Assembly (NCBI GenBank): GCA_977017575.1
Contig: CDRNVI010000014.1
Span: 1-64,000 of the forward strand
Direction: 5' to 3'
DNA from: Paramoeba atlantica
Lineage: Eukaryota > Discosea
DNA: 64,000 nt
Each line of letters starts with the position of its first letter. The stretch's first letter is position 1. Shown here piece after piece: positions 9,515 through 19,560 of the stretch. The notes under the pieces are model-generated. The model did no database searches and was not told where the DNA came from. It saw nothing but the letters and a program-made list of their open reading frames with translations. The translations under genes and the position numbers were made by a program.

Positions 9515-12500
9515 TCAATAATAGCATGCGTGCGGTCCCAGAATTACGTTCTTCGCATCGGGATTCTCAAAAAGAGGATACAACATGGCGCCGAGTTCTA
9601 AAACAGGTTTCGGAACACTTGGAAGACCCTCTATCCAGGAATCGTCCCCCTCTTCCTCGTCCCCCTCTTCTTCATCTTCCTCATCCCCTTCCTCTTCCCA
9701 TTCTCCGTCCTCTTCCCATTCTCCGTCCTCTTCCCACTCTCTTCTCTCCTCTTTTTTCCTCAAAGGTTTTTTGAACGTCTTTTTGAACGTGTCCCAAAGA
9801 GCACCGTAATCCATCAAAGGAAGAGCTTGCTTGGGCTGCTCCTCCTGGGAACCCACCGCACTCTCTGAGCACGGCGCCTTCATCCCCATCGCTTGAAAAC
9901 ACGCCGCAAGGTTGGGCAAGCGCAACGTCATGCGCTTCTCCTTCTGCCCCCCACAAAAGTGAGTACCCCTCGCGTACGAACCCGAGGTCACGCTCTGACA
10001 ACCCCTCGCCGCACAACGCAGCACCCCCCCCCTCCTGGCCTGCATAAACCGGTTTAACACCTCCAGGGAGGCCCTCACCCGCCGTCGCACCCGTCCCATC
10101 CCCCCCACCATCGGGGCCATCACCGCCCCCAGCGCGAGGACCACCCGCAGCCCATTCATCACCATCACCCCCCACAGGGGGAGGTACACATGGTGGAACC
10201 CGTGACCCTGGCCCGGGACCCGGGGGTCCCCGTACCCCCAGTGTCGCACAAACCCCGAAGGGTCGAGCCCCGCGCCCCACACCGTGGCCCCCCGGGCCTG
10301 GGGCCCGCAACACTGCGACACCATAAAGCACAGGAACTCCTCCCCGGTCTCCACCCCCGGCAGCAGGGCGCTGGTGACCACATAGGACGTGTGGGCCTCG
10401 CGACCCACCGCCTGGGTCTGGAGCGCGTACCCGTACCGGGGCGGGGCGGCCCGGGGAAAGGGGGAGGGAAATGGAGGGTAGGCCAGGCCCCGGGGGCTGG
10501 CCCCGTGGCCGTGGCCCCCTCGGTGGGGCCCACCGTAGGGTGAGCTGTCGTAGTACCCCTCCACGACACTCCAGCTGTCGAGAAACACACGGGCGTCCCC
10601 GTGTGCGGGACTCCTTTTGTGTGGCTTTTGTTTTCCTCCCACGCATCTGTTGTTTTCGTTGTTTTCATCTTGTGAAAAAGAAGAGGACGAAAACAAGACC
10701 CCGGCATTGGGGTTGGTTAACAGTTGATACAAAACTTTCGGTTTGGAGGAGAAGCCGAGAAAGTGGCGATCCTGGATGTGAGCGAACTCGGATTGGAGTT
10801 TGCCTTTTTCTTTACGGTAGAGCCGTCGGAGGAGGTCGACGGGGAGGGGGAAGCGTCGAAGGAGGGGGAGAGGGGGGGAGGGGGTGGGGTTCGTTTGAGT
10901 GGGTTGGGGATCGATTTCGTCATCCTCATCGTCATCACTGTAGCCGCAGAGCTCCGTGCCGTAGAATTTTCGGCGGGAAGAGGAACAGAAACCACGAGAG
11001 AAGGAGGAGGAGGAGGAGGAAGAAAAGGTGGCTAAGGAAGGATTCGAGTTAGCGTCGGGGTCGTTGTCATTAGGATTTGATCCTAGAGTGGTCTCTCTAT
11101 GGGGTGCGGGGGTGTCACAAAAGGTACAGACAAGGGGAGGAGGGATTTCGACCGTGCTCAAGCTTTCGCACATTTCGGACTCCTCTTCTGAGGAGGAGTA
11201 TTCCTCTTCTGAATCGTCGTTCTCCTTCTCCACATTTGTTTCCAAATACCCATCGTGATAGAATTGGTCATTGACGAACTCCACTTTGAGATGACTGCCG
11301 AACTGCGATTTGGTAACCTGACGCACAGGTCCCAATTCCTCAAAATGGGCCCGAACACTCGCTTCTGTGCTGTTTTTTACAATAAGAGAGGTGGAACCGA
11401 ATTCCACTTCCTGGGGGTTGAGCTCGCGGTGTGCCTCGGATTCTCGTGGGGGCTGCATCACTAAGACATGAGACTGACTTGCGAGGAGTATAAACAGAGA
11501 CAGACGACGCGGCCGGAAAACATTCGGGTTGATTTCTCGACGCATGCGAAGGAGACGGGTGGTTTCGGCTGCCGTCAGGGAGGTTCCACAACAGGGCAGT
11601 TTCTCCATCACCTCGAGGAGCTGGCGATCTCGCACACTGAGCAATGTGGGTATAAGCTTGAGCAGTTTCTGTGCAATTCCGCGGACCTCTGTCACAAAGG
11701 ACCGTACCCGGGCGTAGATCAGACTGTGTATTCGACAAAACTCACGCAGTGCGTTCGACTGCCCGGCTTCTCTTGCCTGGGCTCGGTCCATTCCGAGATA
11801 GGTGCTTGCTTCCAGGTAAATCACCAGAAAGGCCACAATATCATTAGCAAAGCCTGCTGACAGAGAGCGCACCCCTTCAACGGTCTGTGCAAACGCCGCG
11901 TGATAATCTGCATTGTTATCGTAAAACACCCGCATAGGATATTTAAACAGCGGTTTTGATAGTGAAAGCCCACAGACCACTACCAGGGTCTCGGGGACAA
12001 TCCCTAAATACGCTGCCGAAACGAGCCACCCGCTGTGAGTGACACTTAATGGAAGTTGGCTCACCACCACCCCAAGTGGGCGAACTTCATACCCCGGAGG
12101 GTTGCCGAGTAGCTGGGCCTGTATCAGTCCCCGCAGCGCGTCCTCGACCGCACCCGTGGCCGGAGCCTCGATAAAACGTGACATTACCTCCTGAGGAGTC
12201 CCAAAGGCTCTCAGGTGGACCCGAGCACGAAGCACGCTGTATTCCAGCGGGTAGAGCTCTGAGGGCTCTACCGGAGGCATCACGACGTCGTGGAGACGTT
12301 CGCTGTATAAACGACACACGATCCCCGTCTGGGTACGTCCCGCTCGCCCAGCACGTTGACGGGCGGCGCCCTGGGAACACCACACGGTTTGAAGCCGTGC
12401 CATTTTTTGCCGCTCCGCGTAGCACACGCGTCGACTAAGCCCGCTGTCCAGCACAATGTGGACATCGGGAATAGTGAGACTTGTCTCCGCGAGATTCGTT

Positions 12501-14608
12501 GCTAAAATTACCCGACACACGGGAGAACTTGTCGAGGAGAGCCGTCGGGTGGCCTTTTGCTGCTCCTCCAGCGGCACCGTGGAGTGGAGCAAAAAGAAGG
12601 AAAGCTCCAACTCGGCGTCGGGGGTCTCCGCCCAACGCTGTGCGGCACGTTGTTGTAGAACCTCACGCTCGGAGTACAGCAGTTCCATCTCCTGTAGCCC
12701 CGGGAGGAACACGAGCACACATCCCATGGGTTTACAAACCGCTGGGATAAGGCAAAGCAACAGGCGATGCATCGCGTCCAGCCCTGGAGGCTCACGGGGG
12801 AGACGAACCAGGCGAGAGGCCCAGTTCTGGATCGCCTCTGTGCCCTCCCGCGTGAGCCCGGAGGTGATCTCCAACGGGAGTGTCTCGAGATAATACTCGA
12901 CGACCGGAAACCGGCGAGTGCCGACTTGTAGACACGGCGGGGGTCCGCCTTGAACCGAGTGAAAGTACGTCACAAAACGCTCCGTCTCCAGCGTTGCGGA
13001 CATGATGATAAGCCTTTTAGCGTTTGTAGGGACACCCGAAGGCTGTGGGTCCAACGTGTCATGGGGGGGTCCACCGTGCCACCCTTTTACCGCGGCCGCC
13101 TCCCGTTCCCGGGCCAGCTTAAGCTTCACCACCAACAGGGTCATATCCTCCTCCAACCCGCGCTCGTGGGCCTCGTCAAACACCAGGTGGGTGAGACGAT
13201 CCCACAGACGGGTGTGATGCAGCAACGACTGCAGGAGGTACCCTGTGGTGACGAACACAATTCGTGTGTGTGGCCCCCCGACACTGTCGTTGGCAATCGC
13301 ATACCCCACCGTGCGCCCCAGCGGCTCCCCAAGGAGAGCCGCGACACGCTGGGCCAGGGAGATGGCGGCCAAGCGTCGGGGCTGGGTCACGACCAAATAG
13401 GGCGTGTTAGCCGTAGGAGTCGTAGTACGTGGGCTAAGGGGGTTTACCCCCTTAGTCGTACTCGGACGACTCACCCCCTCCGAAAAGGTCGTCTCGCCCC
13501 TCACAGGGGATGGGGGCTCCCTTCCCGTGTGGGGGGAGATTTCGGTAAGATTTCGCCACAGTGCGAGAGGGACTTGGGTACTTTTCCCACAGCCCGTTTC
13601 CCCGACCACACAGGTTACGGGGTTGTGCTGGACCGTGTGGACCAGTGTGGGGAGGTAGGGGTCGATGGGGAGAGGGTCGTGGGGGAGGGGGGTGGGGGGA
13701 GGTAGCCTCCCACGGTGGGGGGAGGGGGGTGGGGGTGGAGGTTGGGGGGGTGTGGAGTAGAAGGCGGATTGAAGGCTCGCCGCGAGGGTTTTGGAGGTTG
13801 CGGGGTTTTCGGAGTTCGCGGGAGCGAGAGGGTTGCGGGACGCCGGAGAGGAGACTTGGAGGGATGAGAAAAGGGAGGTTAGTCCGTCGGTTGCTGAAGA
13901 TGAATTTTGGTTAACCCTGTTAGCTTGCGTCGAGGTTGGTGAAGAACCTTCGGGAGGGTTGATTGAATTAAAACTTGCTCCGCTGTGGTTGTAAGAAAAA
14001 TGGGGTGTAAACGGATGGGCTGGTGCCACGACGGAAGATAGTGAAAAGGGATTGTCACAAATTGAATTGTCTTGCGGAACGGATGGAGATCCATGTGTGA
14101 TATGACTAGTGTAAGGAGCATTATCGGTGCAAGAAACAGGAAGAGCGACATTCGGATTGACAGCACGGATTTGCTTTTGCGAGCCATTGAAGAAAGAAAT
14201 TGGTTGCGATGGGGAGTCGGTTTGAATACCTGCGAAGTCGGAAAAGACCTCTTGTGAGGCCGAATATTGACTTTTCACATTATATTCACGAAATGTGTTA
14301 CTACTTTGCATCGACGATGTGCGAGAAGATGCGCTGACGGTCGATGGAGTAAAAACTTCTTTCGGCTGCGATGTGCTCCAATTCGACATGCTTTTTGTTC
14401 CGGTAAAGACAAATGGTAAATTGCCTGGATGCGACAAAAACTCACAGGAACGGTTGTCCTTTTGGTGGTGTTCTTCCTCACCATCTGTATTGTAAACCTG
14501 CACAAAGGGGTTGTTTTCCTTAAACTTTTCGAAAGGATATTCGGCTTGAGAAGTCGACAAGTTAAATTCCTTTGTAGCTGAATGATTTCTTTCCTTCTTT
14601 GAAGACAT
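9515..14608 (-). CDS. large DExH-box RNA helicase with RRM-like and acidic C-terminal regions
   Basis: 1,697 residues, uninterrupted. Residues 1 to about 310 are low-complexity (Ser/Asn/Pro). The DEAH/RHA helicase core follows: GETGCGKST (Walker A), TQPRRLAA (Ia), VTTGYLLQ (Ib), FDEAHERG (II), MSATL (III), ILATNLAETSLTIPD (V), QGAARQRAGRAGRT (VI). HA2/OB-type sequence comes next, then an RRM-like stretch (SLIVKNSTEASVRAHFEELG) with acidic serine-rich segments. The far C-terminus holds a cysteine cluster (RCAARGC...THFC) and a Glu/Asp block (about residues 1615-1655). It is closest in style to the DHX36/DHX57/TDRD9 group, which unwinds RNA with ATP; I cannot assign an orthologue. Strongly GC-rich, unlike its surroundings. 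ATG 14608 is the only start fitting the full frame. Confidence 0.88.
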   Translation of the reverse strand: MSSKKERNHSATKEFNLSTSQAEYPFEKFKENNPFVQVYNTDGEEEHHQKDNRSCEFLSHPGNLPFVFTGTKSMSNWSTSQPKEVFTPSTVSASSRTSSMQSSNTFREYNVKSQYSASQEVFSDFAGIQTDSPSQPISFFNGSQKQIRAVNPNVALPVSCTDNAPYTSHITHGSPSVPQDNSICDNPFSLSSVVAPAHPFTPHFSYNHSGASFNSINPPEGSSPTSTQANRVNQNSSSATDGLTSLFSSLQVSSPASRNPLAPANSENPATSKTLAASLQSAFYSTPPQPPPPPPSPHRGRLPPPTPLPHDPLPIDPYLPTLVHTVQHNPVTCVVGETGCGKSTQVPLALWRNLTEISPHTGREPPSPVRGETTFSEGVSRPSTTKGVNPLSPRTTTPTANTPYLVVTQPRRLAAISLAQRVAALLGEPLGRTVGYAIANDSVGGPHTRIVFVTTGYLLQSLLHHTRLWDRLTHLVFDEAHERGLEEDMTLLVVKLKLAREREAAAVKGWHGGPPHDTLDPQPSGVPTNAKRLIIMSATLETERFVTYFHSVQGGPPPCLQVGTRRFPVVEYYLETLPLEITSGLTREGTEAIQNWASRLVRLPREPPGLDAMHRLLLCLIPAVCKPMGCVLVFLPGLQEMELLYSEREVLQQRAAQRWAETPDAELELSFFLLHSTVPLEEQQKATRRLSSTSSPVCRVILATNLAETSLTIPDVHIVLDSGLSRRVCYAERQKMARLQTVWCSQGAARQRAGRAGRTQTGIVCRLYSERLHDVVMPPVEPSELYPLEYSVLRARVHLRAFGTPQEVMSRFIEAPATGAVEDALRGLIQAQLLGNPPGYEVRPLGVVVSQLPLSVTHSGWLVSAAYLGIVPETLVVVCGLSLSKPLFKYPMRVFYDNNADYHAAFAQTVEGVRSLSAGFANDIVAFLVIYLEASTYLGMDRAQAREAGQSNALREFCRIHSLIYARVRSFVTEVRGIAQKLLKLIPTLLSVRDRQLLEVMEKLPCCGTSLTAAETTRLLRMRREINPNVFRPRRLSLFILLASQSHVLVMQPPRESEAHRELNPQEVEFGSTSLIVKNSTEASVRAHFEELGPVRQVTKSQFGSHLKVEFVNDQFYHDGYLETNVEKENDDSEEEYSSSEEESEMCESLSTVEIPPPLVCTFCDTPAPHRETTLGSNPNDNDPDANSNPSLATFSSSSSSSFSRGFCSSSRRKFYGTELCGYSDDDEDDEIDPQPTQTNPTPSPPLPLLRRFPLPVDLLRRLYRKEKGKLQSEFAHIQDRHFLGFSSKPKVLYQLLTNPNAGVLFSSSSFSQDENNENNRCVGGKQKPHKRSPAHGDARVFLDSWSVVEGYYDSSPYGGPHRGGHGHGASPRGLAYPPFPSPFPRAAPPRYGYALQTQAVGREAHTSYVVTSALLPGVETGEEFLCFMVSQCCGPQARGATVWGAGLDPSGFVRHWGYGDPRVPGQGHGFHHVYLPLWGVMVMNGLRVVLALGAVMAPMVGGMGRVRRRVRASLEVLNRFMQARRGGVLRCAARGCQSVTSGSYARGTHFCGGQKEKRMTLRLPNLAACFQAMGMKAPCSESAVGSQEEQPKQALPLMDYGALWDTFKKTFKKPLRKKEERREWEEDGEWEEDGEWEEEGDEEDEEEGDEEEGDDSWIEGLPSVPKPVLELGAMLYPLFENPDAKNVILGPHACYY

Positions 14609-15540
14609 ATAAAAGGGAGATTACTTCAAAGAAATTCCTAAAAGTAGAATGCTGGATAATAAATTTATTTCTGCCAAGACCCCAGACAAAGTAAATTGTC
14701 GCTATGGTGGAATCTGCCTTTTTTCCCACAAAAAAAAGGAAATTGTTCAATCGTTTTCCGAGTTCAACGATTTGACAGTCATTTAATATTGGTATTAACG
14801 AAAGAGAGGACAGAGACTTATTTACACCAAGTCATTCTAGGGAATATACAGAAAATAAAGTTCTAGGGCCTAAATTGTGGCATACCAGGTTAAGAAAAGG
14901 TGTGACAAAAATATAGAGCTCGGGTGTATACTGTATGGACTGTATGTAGCTCGGGTCGATACTGTATGGACAACACATGAATAAGCGAGATGGGACATTG
15001 AAAACACGAATAGCCGTTATTTCAGCCTTTGAAGATGAGCTGACGAAATACAAGTAAATAATTTTAGTGTTCAGGATGCCCTTCAAAATTTTTGAAAAAT
15101 TGGGGGGAAAAAGGGAGATTTGACCGTTTCCCCTAAATAGGAGGCTAAATGTTTTAGCCCCCCTAGGCCCCCTCTGGCCTCTAGCCCCCCTCTAATATGT
15201 AAAATATTTTAGCCTCCTACCGTTAGACCCCAGTAAGAGAATTGTTTTCGAAGTTCGAACCAAGTAGCCTAATCTCTCTTAAGGGAGGTGAATGCTTTTT
15301 TGAAGGAAAATGCGCGGCACGCAATTATTTTCGTGTTTTCTGTGATTTCTTCGGAATTTTCTCGTTTGCCAACGGCCTCAGGAACCCGACCATCCAAGGG
15401 TCCCAGGACGACCACAAGGCCAGCCTGCTGAGCCAAGTCTCTCTTACCAGCGGTCTTCCCAAAAGGGCCCAATGTCTCGTACTAGGGGGTTTCTTAGTGC
15501 TAGGGGGATCGACGGTAAGTAGGTATGGGGGGCATAGTGA
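14609..15540. other. spacer with a small inverted-repeat element
   Basis: No gene is seen. A small element at 15138-15219 has ends TAGGAGGCTAAA and TTTAGCCTCCTA enclosing C-rich sequence, a MITE-like unit. A CCCCAGTAAGAGA motif near 15231 resembles the ends of the inverted-repeat element at 57.6 kb. Confidence 0.45.
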
Positions 15541-16212
15541 TTAATCAAAAAGAAAAGGAAACGCGAGTAGTGTAATTAACGTAGCGCATCCAAAATAGTG
15601 TTGTGGCTTAGAAATTTCGTCCATGTGATCGTGCAAAATCGAAGGCCAAGCAGACTCCGAAGTATCTTCAGGAAACACGAGAACTTTGTTTCCTCGCAAG
15701 TCGACCCGGATGAAGGTAGGAAGAAAAGAAACATCAACGACACCCATGAAATAGTTCTGATTAAGATGAAGTCTTGCCAAGGATGCTGGCAGGGAGGCCA
15801 GATCAAGGATTCCGTTAAGAAAGTTGTCATTGACGGTAAAGTAGTTGAGGTTGGAGGGTAGTGAAGTTAGATCAAGTTCGGATGAAAACTCATTGTGTTC
15901 AAGTTTTGCTTCCAAGAGTTCGTTCCCCACATTTCCTAACGAAACCTCCCCTTGAAGTTTGTTGTGCGAAATATCTATGCGGTATACCTCAACGGGGAAA
16001 GAACACCACGTGAGATTTCCTCTCAGGTTCATCATCGCCCATTCGAGTCGGATGAGATTTGGAGATCTAAATGCGGGCTGCACTTTATTCCACTTTAGCA
16101 ATGGAGTCAATACGTTCCAGGAAGGATCGGTATTATATACGTTTTGCAAGAAGGAAATCAAACGAACTTCGGGAGGATGAAAAGATGATCGCGCTTTAGC
16201 AAGTCGCGGCAT
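15541..16212 (-). CDS. LRR protein 2 with hydrophobic C-terminus
   Basis: 223 residues. The cap region is present but divergent (HPPEVRLISFLQNV, PSWNVLTPLLKW; the usual TPACEW cysteine is missing). About five LRR units follow (LPSNLNYFTVNDNFLNG, LPASLARLHLNQNYFMG). Unlike its relatives it ends in a hydrophobic run (GCATLITLLAFPFLFD), which could be a C-terminal membrane anchor or a GPI-attachment signal. That would place it on the cell surface if a signal peptide were present, but none is clear at MPRLAKARSSF. Function unknown. Confidence 0.7.
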   Translation of the reverse strand: MPRLAKARSSFHPPEVRLISFLQNVYNTDPSWNVLTPLLKWNKVQPAFRSPNLIRLEWAMMNLRGNLTWCSFPVEVYRIDISHNKLQGEVSLGNVGNELLEAKLEHNEFSSELDLTSLPSNLNYFTVNDNFLNGILDLASLPASLARLHLNQNYFMGVVDVSFLPTFIRVDLRGNKVLVFPEDTSESAWPSILHDHMDEISKPQHYFGCATLITLLAFPFLFD

Positions 16213-17629
16213 AAGTAAAGAGATAAAGACGAAAACCAGTGACTTGCACTCCCGTCATAATAGCATGATAAGAGCTTTATCAATAAATAGTTTGAGTTTT
16301 AGGGGCAGTAGGGACAAATATTTGACGAAAATTTGATTTTTTTCGAAATAATTTTTTAAACGTTTTCAAATCATTTTCGTATTCATGCAGCCATTTTCAG
16401 CGTCTCTGAGCGCATAATTTTATTAACTTGTTGCACCATACTTCTTTAGTAACATGGCATAGTAATTCACTCTATCGAAACTTTTCCCATGGGTAGATCA
16501 CCCAGAAATCCAACACTCTGGTCGAGAGTGCAATAAGTCAGCGCGGCGAGACGTTCTTGTGGGCGCTTGAGCTCCCCTGACGATTACTTGGGAATGATCG
16601 GTTACTTTGTTTCTTCCCGGCGATCTGAAGGAAGTTTCGACGATTTGATCCATATGAAATCAACATTTTCTTACCTGACAAACGCAGATGACTATCGCAG
16701 GACGGCAAATACGTTTCTGAGTGAATGAAGGGCACCGGGTCGCCCCGGCTGGCCGCTGGCTCCCTCAGGATGTTCCCCCTTTGGGAAGTTGCCACCCTCC
16801 TTCAAGAGTGACACAATAGTCCCTTCACAGACGTTTGGGGGTGCGAGGTCCGAACGCCTCTACCAGTTTCTGCCGACGTGTTTAACGTTGTTTAACGACC
16901 ACATCGGGTAGGGGAGTTGGTTCCATGCGGGGGGGGGGTCCGAGTCGGTCCCCCAGACCTCAGACCTATTCGGAGGGTCTGTGTGGATTCGGAGCAGCTG
17001 TGTGGATCACTAATCATTGTTCTTCCTCGTGGACATCTGACTGGTCGAATTTCTCGGAGTGTTTGACCGCCCACTATTACCGTAAGTCCCGTAAGAGAGA
17101 TTGGGCCCCAGTAAGCGAGATTTAGTTCGAGGGGCTGAGCGGGTGGCTGGATGGGGGATCGTGGCTGGGATGGGCGACGGTAGCTGGGCGGGCGGTGATG
17201 TCTCTTTTAAACGCTTAAAATGGGTGCATGAACCTGCAAATGCCATAAAAACATTTAAAAGGACTTTTGAATCATTTACGAAAAAAATCAATTTTTCGTC
17301 AAATATTTATCCCTACCGTCCGAGTTTTAGCATGATAAAAGTTTTAGCATGTATCATAATACATGTATCATAATTTATGATGAAAAACGCACCCAGAAAA
17401 GGAAATGTAAGTGAGGACAAACCCGTTGAAAAAAACTACGCTACTACATACAATCTATGTCTGAGCTTGTTTAGCAGGATCTCGCGGGACCTCACCCGCA
17501 GCTCCTCAACTTAAACCATTAGAGTAAAGGGGGGGCTCGCGTATTGTTAACAATTTTTTTGGATATTTTTTGCTAACAATAGTCGAATGTTGACAATAAA
17601 CGACCCCCGTTTATGAGATTAAACTTGAA
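16213..17629. other. spacer, no gene recognised
   Basis: About 1.4 kb. The part at 16500-17200 is more GC-rich than the flanks but carries no convincing reading frame or RNA gene. A small inverted-repeat element lies at 17524-17614. Confidence 0.4.
17524..17614. repeat. 91-bp MITE-like inverted repeat
   Basis: The ends TAAAGGGGGGGCTCG...TATTGTTAACA and TGTTGACAATA...CCCCCGTTTA are imperfect inverted repeats of about 27 bp. The G-rich end and small size are MITE-like. Confidence 0.5.
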
Positions 17630-18632
17630 TCATACACCTTTCTTGACGGATTTTTCTGACATAAAAGCGGCGTACGTTTCTGGGGTATATCGAGTAACGA
17701 AATCGTTTATACGATGATAACCACACTGACTGACCCCAGGTAGCAAATCTTTGTAGATCACCGCCGTAATAGGATTGTCGCAAAGGTTAATACCTATCCC
17801 TTCTAGACCATGCGCTGTCAAATCCACGACCCCACTGATTTTGTTATTCGAAACATCCAAAGCACTAAAACTTGGAGAAAGAGACGAAACATTAATTGTG
17901 CCCTCAAACATGTTCCCTCCTAATTCTAACTTCCACAGTGACTCTGGGAGACCATCAAGATTAAGTGTACCACTTAATTGATTATAACTCTAAGTTAATA
18001 CAGTCGATAGTCTTGGGCAACGAAGAAAGTTGAATTGTACCCTCGAATTGGTTGTGATCAGCATTAAGAAAGCTCATATTCGGGGGTAGCTGAGTCAGGT
18101 CGACGGTGCCTTGTAGACGATTGTAGGATATCGTAAGATCTTTCATAGAAGAAGGAAGTGTAGAGAAATCGAATACTCCTTGATGGTAATGATAAGCAAC
18201 AGAAAAAATCATCAATGAGGAAGTGAAATCAGAGGAGGATAATGTCCCTGTGAGTCGCCCATTATTCGGACGACGTTGAGCTCCAACTTTTTCAACGCGG
18301 GGAGGTAAAAAAATCCATGTAATGTTTCCGGAAAGATCGAAATGATTCCACCAGAGTTGTATGACTTGTGAGTCAGAGTTGCACTTCACTCCTTCCCAAG
18401 AGCACGCGGACGTGCTTTTCCATGAGGGAGGGGTTTTGTTGACATATTGGACGAGCCGACGCATCATTTCAATCTCAGGCAAAGTTACGAAGCTCACCTT
18501 ACTTCCAAATTTTCGTCTCTTTTGCGCCGGTTGCTGAAGACACTCATCTACACTCGTAGTGAAGGAGATGCGCAATAAAGCATACGAAACACCCGCTCGT
18601 AATATATTCTCGTATCGCAACCTGTCAATCAT
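17630..18632 (-). pseudogene. LRR protein 3, frameshifted
   Basis: ATG at 18632. The first part has a basic, NLS-like patch (PAQKRRKFGSK), a cap (SWKSTSACSWEGVKCN) and LRR units (LPSSMKDLTISYNRLQG, LPPNMSFLNADHNQFEG). The frame stops at 17982. One base out of phase, homologous LRR sequence continues (YNQLSGTLNLDGLPESLW, then GNMFEGTINVSSL) to a C-terminal tail ending at 17630. The two parts would form 333 residues. The slip lies near TTAGAGTTATAAT and not in a homopolymer, so it is more likely a genuine lesion than the homopolymer shifts elsewhere in the window. LRR protein 4 has a similar basic patch before its cap. Confidence 0.72.
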
Positions 18633-18918
18633 AAGACTTCGTTAAACAAAATTGAGAAAGAAGAAGAAAAGCCTTTGGGCCATAATTCCCCGCTTTCGAT
18701 ATTTGAGGGGCTGCGGGTGGTGTCCCGCGAACTCGCGACGAACCCGCGCGAAACCGCGGTTCGTCCCCCCCCCCCCCCGAGGCCTGGTCCTATAGTACAC
18801 ACCTTTTGGTTCAATGAACCACGATTGAACCAACTGAACCAACCTACAGGTGTATTCCTGGTGACGATTTCTTGGGTGGCACGAAATTGTCCCGAAGGTT
18901 AGAATGTAGATGCTAAAA

Positions 18919-19120
18919 TTAGTACTATTTAAAATACTGCCCCCCCGTTTAAGAGCACCTCGCTTTCACTGAAAAGTGCGCTTAAAAGGGGGGGTCTGAA
19001 TCACTACGTAAAAAAAATTTGGCGCCCTTTCGCGGCGTCGGTCTCTTCCCTTCAACTCTATGTGCGCTTAAAAGGGGAGATCTGACCGGGTGCGCTTAAG
19101 GGGAGGGGGGATAGTACTAA
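18919..19120. repeat. about 200-bp MITE-like element
   Basis: Ends TTAGTACTAT (18919) and ATAGTACTAA (19120) are inverted repeats. They are followed inward by C-rich and CTTAAG-type sequence, and the motif GTGCGCTTAA recurs three times inside. No coding capacity. Confidence 0.4.
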
Positions 19121-19169
19121 TTAAAACATATTTTGTTTTTGTATTTTTGAACTTGAAGGGTACTTACAA

Positions 19170-19560
19170 GCGGAGCCTATCACATCAGATGCCTTCCAGC
19201 GTCATCGAGCCCGCCTCCGCCGCGAGCATGTCTGTAACTTTTTCGAGACCGTTCAATGGTTGAATCCCCGGTTTATCAAGTGGACAGCACGTCGTGAAGA
19301 TGGTTCCTTTCTTCTGACGCCCCCTGATATCGAGGTAGTGAATGATATGTTGGGTAATGGTTCGCCGTTTTTTGACGTCTCTTCCAATGAGTTCGAAGAC
19401 TATACGCATTGTGAAGACAAACAAATGTGGCTGTAACGAAATTAATTCAATTAATTTCGTTCGTCAAAGGAAAAGGACAATCATATAATTCATTGTGATC
19501 ATCAGGTGAATAAAAGCTAAGCATGCAGCGAACAAAATGACATGTTTTTGTTTTCAAGGA
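19170..19560. other. spacer, no gene recognised
   Basis: Stretch between the MITE-like element and the retroelement body; it may include that element's leader. A short open frame on the minus strand (19185-19424) has no recognisable homology. Confidence 0.3.

Noticed and set aside
10471-13705. Long plus-strand open frames across the helicase gene
   Set aside because: They lie opposite a continuous, motif-rich minus-strand frame and have the Arg/Gly/Pro composition typical of antisense frames in GC-rich genes.
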